Positions 7,702 to 15,515 of a stretch of 64,000 nt of DNA are shown piece after piece (position 1 is the first letter of the stretch; each line of letters begins with the position of its first letter). The DNA is from Oscillospiraceae bacterium. GTDB lineage: Bacteria > Bacillota > Clostridia > Oscillospirales > CAG-272. The DNA is taken from NCBI GenBank assembly GCA_015063805.1, contig SVTK01000001.1, forward strand, positions 1 through 64,000, read 5' to 3'. Both the position numbers and the translations under genes were made by a program. The notes below the pieces were generated by a model that did no database searches, had not been told where the DNA came from, and saw only the letters and a program-made list of their open reading frames with translations.

Positions 7702-9024
7702 TTAATGATACTCCGGCAGCCAGCCCTTGTGCGCCTCGATGAGATCATCGCAGAGCGAGATGATATCGTCGATGGACAGCTCGGCGGAGGTGTGGGGATC
7801 CATCATGGCCGCGTGGTAGATGTGTTCCTTCTTCTTGGTCACAGCCGCCTGGATGGTCAGCAGCTGGACGTTGATGTTGGTGATGTTCATGGCCGCCAGC
7901 TGGGGAGGAAGTGCGCCCACATGGGTGGGCTGAATGCCCAGCTTGTTCACCAGGCAGGGCACCTCAACGCAGGCCTCTGCGGGCAGGTTGGTGATCAGGT
8001 TATGGTTGATCACGTTGCCGCCGATCTTGTAGGGCACGTCGGTAACGATGGCCTCCATGATGTGCGCCGCATACTCCCGGGTGCGGGTGTGGGTGATGTT
8101 GTCGTTGGCGTACTTGAGTCTGTCCTCCGCCCACTTCTCGATGTGGCGGATGCAGCGGCGGGGATACTCGTCCAGCGGAATCTTGTAGCGCTCGATGAGC
8201 TCGGGATAATTGGACTTGATAAAGAAGTTGTTGTACTCCGCGTTGTGCTCGCTGGACTCGGTGCAGTAGTGGCCCAGGCGGCGGATGTACTCATAACGGG
8301 TCAGATCCTTGAAGTAGCTGGGGGGATTCTGCAGGAAGTCATTGGCACGGCGGCGGATCTCGGGATAGAGGTCGTTGCCGTCGGCATCCTCGATCTCAAG
8401 CAGCCATGCCATGTGGTTGATGCCCGCGATCTTCTCGCGGATGGGCAGCTTGGGCGCAAAGCCGAGGTTTTTGAGCAGGCGCTCGGAGCAGACCTGCACC
8501 GAGTGGCACAGGCCCACCGTCTTGATGTCGGTGTAGCGCTGCATCCAGCCGGAGAGCATGGCCATGGGGTTGGTATAGTTGAGGAAGTAGGCGCCCGGGC
8601 AAACCTGCGCCATGTCCTCGGCAAAGTCCTCAAGGACGGGAATGGTGCGGAGTGCACGGAAAATTCCGCCGATGCCCAGGGTATCGGCAATGGTCTGACG
8701 AAGACCGTACTTCTTGGGTACCTCAAAGTCGGTGACGGTGCAGGGCTCGTACAAGCCTACCTGGATGGCATTTACCACAAAGTCAGCACCGCGCAGGGCG
8801 TCCTTGCGGTTTTCGACACCCAGATACTTGGTCACGGTAGCGCGGCCCTCGTTGATGTTGCGGTTCAGGGCGTTCACCATGATGTAGGAGTCCTCGAGAC
8901 GCTCGGGATCAATGTCGTAGAGCGCGATCTCGAAGTCGCGGAGGGCGGGAGTCAGCATGACATCGCCAAGCACATTTTTGGCAAACACACTGGATCCTGC
9001 ACCCATAAAGGTGATCTTGGACAT
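7702..9024 (-). CDS. melA: GH4 alpha-galactosidase, MelA type (copy 2)
   Basis: A 440-residue paralogue of the adjacent GH4 enzyme, of the same length and nearly colinear throughout, with substitutions spread along the protein. All motifs are retained (GAGSSVF, NYTNPMAM, LCHSVQ, GINHMAW, SSEHNAEY). Being closest to the promoter at 9101-9129, it is probably the first gene of a two-gene operon. The start at 9024 has a GGAGA-type SD. The pair looks like a tandem duplication, with one copy free to shift specificity within alpha-galactosides. Confidence 0.93.
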   Translation of the reverse strand: MSKITFMGAGSSVFAKNVLGDVMLTPALRDFEIALYDIDPERLEDSYIMVNALNRNINEGRATVTKYLGVENRKDALRGADFVVNAIQVGLYEPCTVTDFEVPKKYGLRQTIADTLGIGGIFRALRTIPVLEDFAEDMAQVCPGAYFLNYTNPMAMLSGWMQRYTDIKTVGLCHSVQVCSERLLKNLGFAPKLPIREKIAGINHMAWLLEIEDADGNDLYPEIRRRANDFLQNPPSYFKDLTRYEYIRRLGHYCTESSEHNAEYNNFFIKSNYPELIERYKIPLDEYPRRCIRHIEKWAEDRLKYANDNITHTRTREYAAHIMEAIVTDVPYKIGGNVINHNLITNLPAEACVEVPCLVNKLGIQPTHVGALPPQLAAMNITNINVQLLTIQAAVTKKKEHIYHAAMMDPHTSAELSIDDIISLCDDLIEAHKGWLPEYH

Positions 9025-9100
9025 AAGATTTTCTCCTCTCTTTTACTGCGGCAGTTCACTGCCCCCCCGCCAATCGATCTGCCATCGACTGTCATTACTC

Positions 9101-9129
9101 AATATAACATTTTCTGCCGCTTTTGTCAA
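9101..9129 (-). promoter_or_regulatory. promoter of the GH4 gene pair
   Basis: Minus-strand -35 TTGACA (9124-9129) and -10 TATATT (9101-9106), spacing 17 bp, giving a leader of about 70 nt before the ATG at 9024. No clear operator palindrome was seen. Confidence 0.8.
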
Positions 9130-9183
9130 CCGCTGTGCCGAAATTTCCATAAATGTTTTTTCTTCTATATCATATTCGTTTCG

Positions 9184-9413
9184 TTTTTTGTGGGGCTCTG
9201 CCCCACGCCCCGCCGGGGGGCCTTTTGTAAAAGGCCCCCCGGACCCCGCGAAAACTTTCAAACAAATGGATTGGGGTTTGTGCGGTGCGGATTTGGGTGG
9301 GAGGGGGAGGTCGTGCGACCGCTCCGCTGAACGTTACAAAAGAAAAATGCTACAGTTTTTTGTGAGGGGGTTTGGGGGAGCCCTTTTTTCCAAAAAAGGG
9401 CTCCCCCAAGACA
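9184..9413. repeat. R arm, truncated B core and degenerate F arm
   Basis: The divergent gap between the GH4 pair and the DUF5685 gene. R arm: GGGGCTCTGCCCC, palindrome CCGGGGGGCC / GGCCCCCCGG, flank CGCGAAAACTTTCAAAC. The B core then begins normally (GGTTTGTGCGGTGCGG) but lacks the GCCGTCC hairpin. A degenerate F arm follows (GGGGGAGCCC / GGGCTCCCCC). Nothing else is visible from 9130 to 9500. Confidence 0.75.
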
Positions 9414-9516
9414 CATAATTCTTCCTTTGCCATAAAAATTAACAAATCCATCTTCCTTTCTTCACAGTTATGGGGTATCATGATGATGAATACATATCTT
9501 TATGGGAGGGAAGACC

Positions 9517-10425
9517 GTGTTTGGGTACATCAAGCCCCATTCCCCTGAGCTGAAGGTTCGGGAGGATGCTTATTACCGCGGGGTTTACTGCGGGCTGTGC
9601 CGGGCCATGGGCCGCTGCACCGGCTGTCTGTCACGGTTTACCCTCAGCTATGATTTTGTTTATCTTGCCCTGCTGCGGATGGCTGCGGCCGAGGAGCCCA
9701 TTACCTTCCGTCCCCGCCGCTGTGCCGCGCACCCCTTTACCCGGCGGGCGGTGGCCGAGGAAAACGGGGCTCTGCGGTACGCTGCCCACACCGCCGCCCT
9801 GCTGGGTGCCCTGAAAAACCGGGACGATCTGGCCGACGAGCGGGGAAGCCGCCGTTGGCGGGCCCGTTTGGCCGATCCCTTCCTTTCGGGGATGCAGCGC
9901 CGGGCCCTGGCATCCGACCCCGAGCTTGCCCCTTTGGCGGCCGAGATCACCGGGGCGCTGGATGCGCTTCACGCCCTGGAGGAGGCAAATACCCCCTCGG
10001 TGGATCAGCCCGCCGACTGTTTCGGCCGGCTGATGCGGGCCCTGGCAGCCCACGGCCTCGAGGGGAGTGCCGCCCGGGTAGCGGGGGAGCTGGGCCATCA
10101 TCTCGGCCGCTGGCTCTACGTCGTTGACGCCATCGATGACTATGAGGAGGACCTGCGGCTGGGCCGCTACAATCCCTTCGCCGCGGCGCGAGGGGGCGAG
10201 CCCATGGACGACGGGCTTCGCCAGACCTACGCCCGGGCCCTTACCGCCGAGCTGATGCAGATGGAGGCCGCCCTTGATCTGCTGGGAGGGGCGGGCAACC
10301 CCGACAATGCGGCCATTCTGCGGAACATCCTCTACCTGGGGATGCCCCGGGCCGCCCGCCGCGTGCTCTTCGGCGAAGAGGAGGACGGGGCAAACCACAC
10401 CGAAAACGGAGAAAACCATGACTGA
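9517..10425 (+). CDS. DUF5685-family protein
   Basis: A 302-residue protein starting at a GTG with GGGAGGG directly upstream. The N-terminus [11 protein letters not shown] and the [14 protein letters not shown] motif (two Cys) are the family signature. A second conserved block ([19 protein letters not shown]) resembles the Asp-rich helix of prenyl-synthase-like folds, but no catalytic role is established. It overlaps the DnaJ-domain gene by 8 bp, so the two are translationally coupled. In Clostridia, DUF5685 proteins are recurrently paired with J-domain proteins, suggesting a shared, uncharacterised task. Confidence 0.8.
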   Translation: MFGYIKPHSPELKVREDAYYRGVYCGLCRAMGRCTGCLSRFTLSYDFVYLALLRMAAAEEPITFRPRRCAAHPFTRRAVAEENGALRYAAHTAALLGALKNRDDLADERGSRRWRARLADPFLSGMQRRALASDPELAPLAAEITGALDALHALEEANTPSVDQPADCFGRLMRALAAHGLEGSAARVAGELGHHLGRWLYVVDAIDDYEEDLRLGRYNPFAAARGGEPMDDGLRQTYARALTAELMQMEAALDLLGGAGNPDNAAILRNILYLGMPRAARRVLFGEEEDGANHTENGENHD

Positions 10426-11047
10426 TCCTTACAAGACCTTAGGTGTCAGCCGCGACGCGTCTGACGATGACATCAAGCAGGCTTACCGCGCCCTTGCGCG
10501 AAAATATCACCCCGACAAGTACCGGGACAGCGACCTGGCCGACGTGGCCGAGGAAAAGATGAAAGAGATCAACGCCGCCTACGACGAGATCCAGCGTCAG
10601 CGGGCGGGGGGCTCCTCTTCCTCGGGGAACACCTATTACGACAGCGGTGCGGGCACCGGCTCGGGGAGCTACGGCGGGAACAGCACCTATGCCCGGATCC
10701 GGGTGCTCATCAACCAGGGCAGCATCCTGGAGGCGGCTCGCCTCCTTGCCGCCGTTCCCGTGGCCGACCGGAATGCCGAGTGGCACTTCCTGCAGGGCTG
10801 CATCCAGCTCCGCCGGGGCTGGACCTTCGATGCCCAGCAGTCCTTCGACACCGCCTGCGCCATGGACCCTGCCAACGGAGAATATGCCCAGATCCGGGAT
10901 CAGCTCCGCCAGCGGACCCAGGGATTCGGCCGTCCCGCCGCCGGGACCTCGCAATCCTCCTGCTCGGGCTGCGACCTTTGCACGGGTCTGCTTTGCGCCG
11001 ACTGCTGCTGTGAGTGCATGGGCGGCGATCTGATCAGCTGCTGCTGA
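10418..11047 (+). CDS. J-domain protein with Cys-rich tail
   Basis: A 209-residue protein. The J domain occupies residues 1-62, with the diagnostic HPD at YHPDK, so it should stimulate a DnaK-type ATPase. It lacks the Gly/Phe and zinc-finger regions of true DnaJ. A Ser/Gly linker is followed by a TPR-like helical segment (about 90-160: [19 protein letters not shown], then a 34-residue-like repeat). The last 30 residues carry about ten Cys in CxxC, CCC and CC arrangements that could bind metal or lipid. The start overlaps the stop of the DUF5685 gene. Confidence 0.88.
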   Translation: MTDPYKTLGVSRDASDDDIKQAYRALARKYHPDKYRDSDLADVAEEKMKEINAAYDEIQRQRAGGSSSSGNTYYDSGAGTGSGSYGGNSTYARIRVLINQGSILEAARLLAAVPVADRNAEWHFLQGCIQLRRGWTFDAQQSFDTACAMDPANGEYAQIRDQLRQRTQGFGRPAAGTSQSSCSGCDLCTGLLCADCCCECMGGDLISCC

Positions 11048-11058
11048 GGAGGAGGTTT

Positions 11059-11127
11059 GTGACCTTCAAGCCCAATTCCGCAGAAAGGAAGCTTTCGCCC
11101 GGCGAAAGCAATCATCAACATGGGTAA
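11059..11127 (+). CDS. possible 22-codon leader peptide
   Basis: A GTG at 11059 follows a very strong SD (GAGGAGGAGG) and opens a 22-codon frame. Its TAA stop (11125-11127) overlaps the ATG of the next gene at 11120. The next gene has no good SD within 12 bases of its own start, so translation may depend on coupling through this leader. It also spans a 19-bp hairpin (GCTTTCGC / GCGAAAGC, 11091-11109). It could be only a chance frame. Confidence 0.35.
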   Translation: MTFKPNSAERKLSPGESNHQHG

Positions 11128-11650
11128 AAACAGAATTTCTCCCCACACCCGCCGGCTGACGGCGGGGGCCGCCTTCGTGGCGCTGGGGGTGCTGATGCTT
11201 TGGCTTGGGGCTGTGGTGGAGGTCCTCGACCTCTCCCTGGCCGCCCTGGCCTCCATCCTTACGGTAATCGCCGTCATTGAGTTCGGCGGCGGCTTTCCCT
11301 GGGCAGTGTGGTGTGCCACCTCGGTACTGGCTCTCCTGCTCCTGCCCGCCAAGTTTCCCGCCCTCCTCTACCTGCTCTTCATGGGGATCTACCCCATGCT
11401 CAAAACCGTCTTCGAGGGCCTGCGGCCGGTGTTTGCCTGGCTCCTGAAGCTGTCGGCCTTCAACACTGCGCTGCTTCTGCTTATCGTGCTCTGCACCTAC
11501 GTGCTTGCCCTCCCCGACACCGGCATGACCCTGTCGGTGGTGGTCTTCGCCCTGGGCAACGGGGCCTTCATCCTCTACGATATCGCCCTCTCGCGGCTCA
11601 TTCTGCTCTATCTCTTCAAGCTCCGTCCGCGGCTCCGTATCCGCAGATAA
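11120..11650 (+). CDS. integral membrane protein of unknown function
   Basis: A 176-residue hydrophobic protein with about five predicted membrane segments (15-35, 37-55, 60-90, 110-130, 140-165) and an Arg-rich C-terminus (RPRLRIRR) likely to be cytosolic. Its pattern resembles small ECF-transporter S-component-like or DUF2232-like proteins, but I see no diagnostic motif. It lies about 70 bp after the J-domain gene and probably ends that operon, being followed by a strong terminator. The SD (AAAGGAA) is about 30 bases from the ATG, with a hairpin between them. Confidence 0.65.
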   Translation: MGKNRISPHTRRLTAGAAFVALGVLMLWLGAVVEVLDLSLAALASILTVIAVIEFGGGFPWAVWCATSVLALLLLPAKFPALLYLLFMGIYPMLKTVFEGLRPVFAWLLKLSAFNTALLLLIVLCTYVLALPDTGMTLSVVVFALGNGAFILYDIALSRLILLYLFKLRPRLRIRR

Positions 11651-11684
11651 AAGGAAAGCTGTGCCCCGGCACAGCTTTCCTTTT
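11649..11684 (+). terminator. terminator of the DUF5685 operon
   Basis: Perfect 16-bp stem AAAAGGAAAGCTGTGC / GCACAGCTTTCCTTTT with a short loop, directly after the stop codon and followed by a T-rich stretch. Confidence 0.9.
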
Positions 11685-11721
11685 GCTGTTTTTGCGAAGG
11701 AGTTTTCGCTTTCCGTCCCAA

Positions 11722-11787
11722 TTCCCCCATGTGGGGGATCGTGCGCATTTTTCGCCATGAAATCCCCACTTTTGTGGGGATTTTTTC
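11722..11787 (+). terminator. additional hairpins downstream of the operon
   Basis: A small hairpin TCCCCCATGTGGGGGA is followed by AATCCCCAC-TTTT-GTGGGGATT with a T6 run (11762-11787), which has canonical intrinsic-terminator form. Confidence 0.6.
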
Positions 11788-11841
11788 TCATTTTGGAACG
11801 TCGATGGGATTGTTTGAACAGCATCAAAGTTTCCTAAAAAG

Positions 11842-11927
11842 TTTTCCACAGGGTGTGGGAAACCATGTGGAAAGCTTGCTTTTTCGCGGAAAATCACGGT
11901 TTTTTTCCCATTTTTCCCTGTGGAAAA
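11842..11927. other. cluster of four DnaA-box-like sequences
   Basis: TTTTCCACA (11842-11850), TGTGGGAAA (11854-11862), TGTGGAAAG (11866-11874) and TGTGGAAAA (11919-11927) lie in 86 bp of non-coding AT-richer DNA. Each is one to three bases from the consensus TTATCCACA or its complement, and TGTGGAAAA is also the commonest box in the oriC at 26.5 kb. Confidence 0.45.
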
Positions 11928-11984
11928 CTCTTTTTTGCTCACCCTTTCCGCAAACTCGGGAAATTCCTTTGGGGGAATTAAGAC

Positions 11985-12132
11985 GGGAAGGAAGACCGTG
12001 GGGGTGTTTTTTGCAAAAAACACCCCCACACACCCAAAAAACTGCAGCATTCTTTTTTGAAAGTTTTCGCGGGGCCCGGGGGGCCTTTTTCAAAAGGCCC
12101 TTAAGCAGGGCGTGGGGCAGCGCCCCACAAGT
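11985..12132. repeat. R-like arm and chimeric F arm upstream of galK
   Basis: The R-like palindrome GGGGGTG-TTTTTTGCAAAAAA-CACCCCC ends in CAAAAAACTGCAG. An F arm then has flank GAAAGTTTTCGCGGGG. Its left stem half is CCGGGGGGCC and its right half GGCCCTTAAG, so the two halves belong to different stem classes. A second palindrome GGGGCAGCGCCCC follows. Confidence 0.75.
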
Positions 12133-12167
12133 TCAAACTTTATTTACCGAATTGTACGCCAAAGGGC

Positions 12168-12196
12168 TTGTTTCGGGGGCGAGAATTTGATATAAT
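12168..12196 (+). promoter_or_regulatory. galK promoter
   Basis: -35 TTGTTT (12168-12173) and -10 TATAAT (12191-12196), spacing 17 bp, 42 bp before the ATG. Confidence 0.7.
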
Positions 12197-12238
12197 TAGG
12201 GGAGGGGGAAAATTTGCACATTTTCAGGAGGAACAACC

Positions 12239-13522
12239 ATGCAATACAAGGAACTGTTGGAGCACATCACCGGCGGCGGTGCCGATGCCGCCTTTGCCGC
12301 GCTTTACGGAGAAGCGGCGGGGGAGAAGCGTCAGCGCGCCCGGGATGCCGTCCTCGCCTTTGGCCGTTTGTACGGCGAGTCGGGGGAGGTCATGCTCCTG
12401 TCCGTCCCCGGCCGCTCCGAGCTGTCGGGCAACCACACCGACCACAACCACGGCCGCGTCATTGCCGCGTCCATTGACCTGGACATCATTGCGGTGGCCC
12501 GCCCCAGAGAGGACAGCATCGTCCGTCTGCAGAGCGAGGGCTTCCGCCCCAATTCGGTGGATCTTGACCGTTTCACCGCCCCCGACGAAAATCAGATGTT
12601 CACCTCCAACGCCCTCATCGCCGGCATGGCCGCCTGCTTCCGCGAGGCCGGTCTGCGGGTGGGGGGCTTCGACGCCTATACCACCTCCAATGTCTTCAAG
12701 GGCTCGGGACTCTCTTCCTCGGCGGCCTTTGAGGTCATGATGGGTACCATCCTCTCCCACCTCTACAACGACGGCAAGGTTGACCGGGTGGAGATCGCCA
12801 AGATGGCACAGATCACCGAGAACCGCTTCTTCGGCAAGCCCTGCGGCCTGATGGACCAGGTGGCCTGCGCCCACGGCGGCATTGTGGCCATCGATTTCGC
12901 CGATCCCGCCGCCCCCGTCATCACCCCCATGGACTTCGACCTCACCGCTGCGGGCTACGCCCTGTGTATCATCAACACCGGGGGCAGCCACGCCGACCTC
13001 AACGACGACTACGCCTCGGTTCCCGCCGAGATGAAAGCTGCCGCCGCTGCCATGGGTGTTCCCGTTCTCCGGGGAGCCGATGAGCAGGCTTTTGTGGCCG
13101 CCATCCCCGCCCTGCGTGAGCAGGTGGGTGACCGGGCAATCCTTCGCGCCCTCCACTTCTTCGCCGAGAACCGCCGGGTAGAAGCCCAAACCAAGGCTCT
13201 GCTGGAAGGGGATCTGAACCGCTTCCTTGCAGGCGTCCTCGCCTCCGGCCGCTCCTCCTTCTGCTACCTGCAGAACGTCTACACCAACAAAAACGTGGCC
13301 GAGCAGGGGCTCTCCCTGGCGCTGGCTGTCACCGAGCGGGCCCTGGGCGACATCCCCGGCACCGCGTGGCGTGTCCACGGCGGCGGATTTGCCGGCACCA
13401 TCCAGGCCTTCGTCCCCGCCCGGTACGCCTCCGATTACGCCGCCCAGATGAACGCCGTCTTCGGCGAGGGCGCCTGCCACATCCTCCACGTCCGCCCCAC
13501 CGGCGCCGCAAGACTGGCGTAA
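12239..13522 (+). CDS. galK: Galactokinase
   Basis: A 427-residue GHMP kinase that phosphorylates galactose to galactose-1-phosphate in the Leloir pathway. The galactokinase signature is present as PGRSELSGNHTDHNHG (about residues 58-73; usually PGRxNxIGEHTDY). The ATP-binding loop is GSGLSSSAA and the third motif is HGGGFAGT. The Glu/Asn change in the signature is seen in clostridial GalK-like proteins. The SD is AGGAGG 7 bases upstream. galE and galT are not in the window. With the two alpha-galactosidases it makes a local alpha-galactoside utilisation theme. Confidence 0.92.
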   Translation: MQYKELLEHITGGGADAAFAALYGEAAGEKRQRARDAVLAFGRLYGESGEVMLLSVPGRSELSGNHTDHNHGRVIAASIDLDIIAVARPREDSIVRLQSEGFRPNSVDLDRFTAPDENQMFTSNALIAGMAACFREAGLRVGGFDAYTTSNVFKGSGLSSSAAFEVMMGTILSHLYNDGKVDRVEIAKMAQITENRFFGKPCGLMDQVACAHGGIVAIDFADPAAPVITPMDFDLTAAGYALCIINTGGSHADLNDDYASVPAEMKAAAAAMGVPVLRGADEQAFVAAIPALREQVGDRAILRALHFFAENRRVEAQTKALLEGDLNRFLAGVLASGRSSFCYLQNVYTNKNVAEQGLSLALAVTERALGDIPGTAWRVHGGGFAGTIQAFVPARYASDYAAQMNAVFGEGACHILHVRPTGAARLA

Positions 13523-13551
13523 ATCAGCACCGCACAAACACCAAACCAAAT

Positions 13552-13636
13552 TTTTGAAAGTTTTTGGGATCCTTAAGGGACTTTTTTCAAAAAGTCCCTT
13601 AAGTGGGGTGTGGGGCAACGCCCCACATACCCCCAA
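13552..13636 (+). repeat. F arm after galK
   Basis: Flank TTTGAAAGTTTTTGGGATC, palindrome CTTAAGGGAC / GTCCCTTAAG around TTTTTTCAAAAA, then GGGGCAACGCCCC. It fills the gap to the next gene, whose SD follows about 10 bases later. Confidence 0.85.
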
Positions 13637-13651
13637 ATTAGGAAGATCACT

Positions 13652-14092
13652 ATGTCGAAAAACAAAAAGAAATCCGCTCCCCGCCGCCGGGAGAAGGCGC
13701 TGACCCCCGCACAGCAGGTCAAGCGCCGCCTGGGGGAATTCAACTGGCGGCTGCTCCTGATGCTGGCCGTCAACACCGTGGTCATCTTCGGCCTCTACCG
13801 CATTCTGGTGGGGCTGGGATATTTCGTCATCATCTCCTCCATCTATTTCCTGGTGCTGCTGGGGCTGATCTGCGGCTACATCATCTACAACCGGGCCATG
13901 GTGGCGCGGAACATCACCCCCGACCAGCTCCCCGAGGACTGGAGCGAGGAAAAGAAGAAGGAATTTTTTGCCGAGGCCGAGCGCCGCGTCAAGCGCTCCA
14001 AGTGGATGCTCACCCTGATCTTCCCCCTCTGCATCACCTTCTGCTTTGAGATCATCTACCTCTACATCATTGACCCTTGGATGAACCGATGA
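13652..14092 (+). CDS. small membrane protein of unknown function
   Basis: A 146-residue protein with a Lys/Arg-rich N-terminus (KNKKKSAPRRR), membrane segments at about 33-50, 55-80 and 118-140, and a charged cytosolic loop (EDWSEEKKKEFF). The start at 13652 has AGGAAG at proper distance. It overlaps the following WalJ-like gene by 4 bp (ATGA), so the two are coupled. No family was recognised. Confidence 0.7.
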   Translation: MSKNKKKSAPRRREKALTPAQQVKRRLGEFNWRLLLMLAVNTVVIFGLYRILVGLGYFVIISSIYFLVLLGLICGYIIYNRAMVARNITPDQLPEDWSEEKKKEFFAEAERRVKRSKWMLTLIFPLCITFCFEIIYLYIIDPWMNR

Positions 14093-14889
14093 AGACACCC
14101 TTTCTCTGTGCCCTCTACTCGGGCTCCCGGGGCAACGCTGTGCTCATCCGCGCCGGGGGAGCCACAATCTTAGTGGATGCCGGCCGCTCTGCCCGGGCCC
14201 TCTGCACGGCCCTGACCGAGGTGGGTTCCTCCATCGGGGAGATCGACGCCATCTTCCTTACCCACGAACATACCGACCACACCGGGGCCCTGGAGGTGCT
14301 GCTTCGCCGCCACCCCATCCCCGTGCACATCACCGAGCCCTCCGCCCCGCGGCTGATGGCTGTCCCCGAGATCGCCGCCTGCGCGGTGATCCATCCGCCC
14401 CTCTACGAGGCAAAAATCGGGGCGCTTGCCCTGCGCAGCTTCCCCGTCTCCCATGACAGTGCCTGCTGCGTGGGCTTCCGCATCGCCTCCCCCGAGGGGG
14501 AGATCGGCTACGCCACCGATGCGGGCTATCTTGCCGACAGCCTGCGGGAGGGCCTCATGGGCTGCTCCACCGTGGTGCTGGAGTGCAACCACGACCCCGA
14601 GATGCTCATGACCGGGCGCTATCCCCCCGACCTCAAGCGGCGGATCGCCTCCCGGCGGGGACATCTGTCCAATCCCGACTGCGCGTTCTTAGCCGGGGAG
14701 CTGGCCCAGGCGGGGATGCGCCGCCTGCTGCTGGCCCACCTCTCGGAGGAGAACAACACCCCCGACCTGGCATATTGCGAGCTGGCCGCGGTCCTTGGCC
14801 ACCGGCTTGCCGAGAACGGCGGGGACATCACCCTCCGCATCGCCGAACAAAACGCCCCCGTCCTCCTCTGCGGCGGGGACTGTCAGTGA
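14089..14889 (+). CDS. WalJ/YycJ-like metallo-beta-lactamase-fold hydrolase
   Basis: A 266-residue MBL-fold protein with the zinc motif THEHTDH (HxHxDH), a second His in FPVSHDSAC, the Asp in YATDAGY and the terminal HLSEENN block. The order and length match the YycJ/WalJ group, 5'-to-3' DNA exonuclease-like proteins found near the origin in Firmicutes and linked to mismatch repair in Bacillus anthracis. Next to it is rlmH, also an origin-proximal neighbour of walJ in Bacilli. The ATG overlaps the preceding stop. Confidence 0.88.
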   Translation: MKTPFLCALYSGSRGNAVLIRAGGATILVDAGRSARALCTALTEVGSSIGEIDAIFLTHEHTDHTGALEVLLRRHPIPVHITEPSAPRLMAVPEIAACAVIHPPLYEAKIGALALRSFPVSHDSACCVGFRIASPEGEIGYATDAGYLADSLREGLMGCSTVVLECNHDPEMLMTGRYPPDLKRRIASRRGHLSNPDCAFLAGELAQAGMRRLLLAHLSEENNTPDLAYCELAAVLGHRLAENGGDITLRIAEQNAPVLLCGGDCQ

Positions 14890-14897
14890 GGATATCT

Positions 14898-15377
14898 ATG
14901 CTCAGCTGTAAATTCATCACCGTCGGCACCCTCAAGGAAAGCTACCTCAGAGAGGCCGCCGCCGAGTACACCAAACGCCTCGGGGCCTTCTGCCGCCCCG
15001 AAATCGTCTCCCTCAAGGAGGCACGCCTGCCCGAAAACCCCTCGGCGGCACAGATCGCCGCCGCCCTGCGGGACGAAGCCGGCCGTATCCTCGCCGCCAT
15101 CCCGCCCCGGGCCATGAAAATCGCCCTCTGCGTGGAGGGAAAGCAGTACGACTCCCCGGCTCTGGCCGAGCTGCTGGCACGGGGCACCGAGAACTCCGGC
15201 TCCCTCTGCTTCATCATCGGCTCATCCCACGGCCTGGACGAATCGGTGAAGGCCGCCTGCGACCTCCGCCTCTCGGTGTCAAAGCTCACCTTCCCTCACC
15301 AGCTCATGCAGGTCATCCTGCTGGAAGCCGTCTACCGTGCGCTGTCAATCCAGCACGGGACGAAGTACCATAAATAA
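14898..15377 (+). CDS. rlmH: 23S rRNA pseudouridine-1915 N3-methyltransferase
   Basis: A 159-residue SPOUT-class methyltransferase. The C-terminal trefoil-knot motifs IGSSHGLDESV and KLTFPHQLMQVILLEAVYRA, ending in KYHK, are characteristic. It methylates pseudouridine 1915 in helix 69 of 23S rRNA of the 70S ribosome. The ATG at 14898 is 9 bases past the stop of the WalJ-like gene, with GTGAGGA as SD. A GTG at 14886 would add four residues and is less likely. Confidence 0.95.
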   Translation: MLSCKFITVGTLKESYLREAAAEYTKRLGAFCRPEIVSLKEARLPENPSAAQIAAALRDEAGRILAAIPPRAMKIALCVEGKQYDSPALAELLARGTENSGSLCFIIGSSHGLDESVKAACDLRLSVSKLTFPHQLMQVILLEAVYRALSIQHGTKYHK

Positions 15378-15505
15378 CTGGGGAAAACTTTTTTGGAAAA
15401 AAGTTTCCCCCAGACCCCCATCAAAAAACGGTAAAAATTTATTTTTGGAAGTTTTTGCGGAGGGGTTTGGGGAGGGACTTTTTTCAAAAAGTCCCTCCCC
15501 AAGAA
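15378..15505. repeat. R-F arm pair after rlmH
   Basis: A degenerate R arm (GGGGAAAC / GTTTCCCCC, flank CCCCCATCAAAAAACGG) and an F arm (GGAAGTTTTTGCGGAGGGG, palindrome TTGGGGAGGGAC / GTCCCTCCCCAA). The F arm is the TTGGGG class, which lacks the trailing GGGGC-GCCCC palindrome. Confidence 0.8.
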
Positions 15506-15515
15506 AAGGATACAC

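Noticed and set aside
9502..9517. ATG at 9502 as start of the DUF5685 gene
   Set aside because: It would place the GGGAGGG SD inside the coding region. The GTG at 9517 gives the family N-terminus FGYIKP right after the SD.
11066..11827. Minus-strand gene across 11.1-11.8 kb
   Set aside because: It is antisense to a clear membrane-protein gene and its terminator, with a charged low-complexity translation and no SD.
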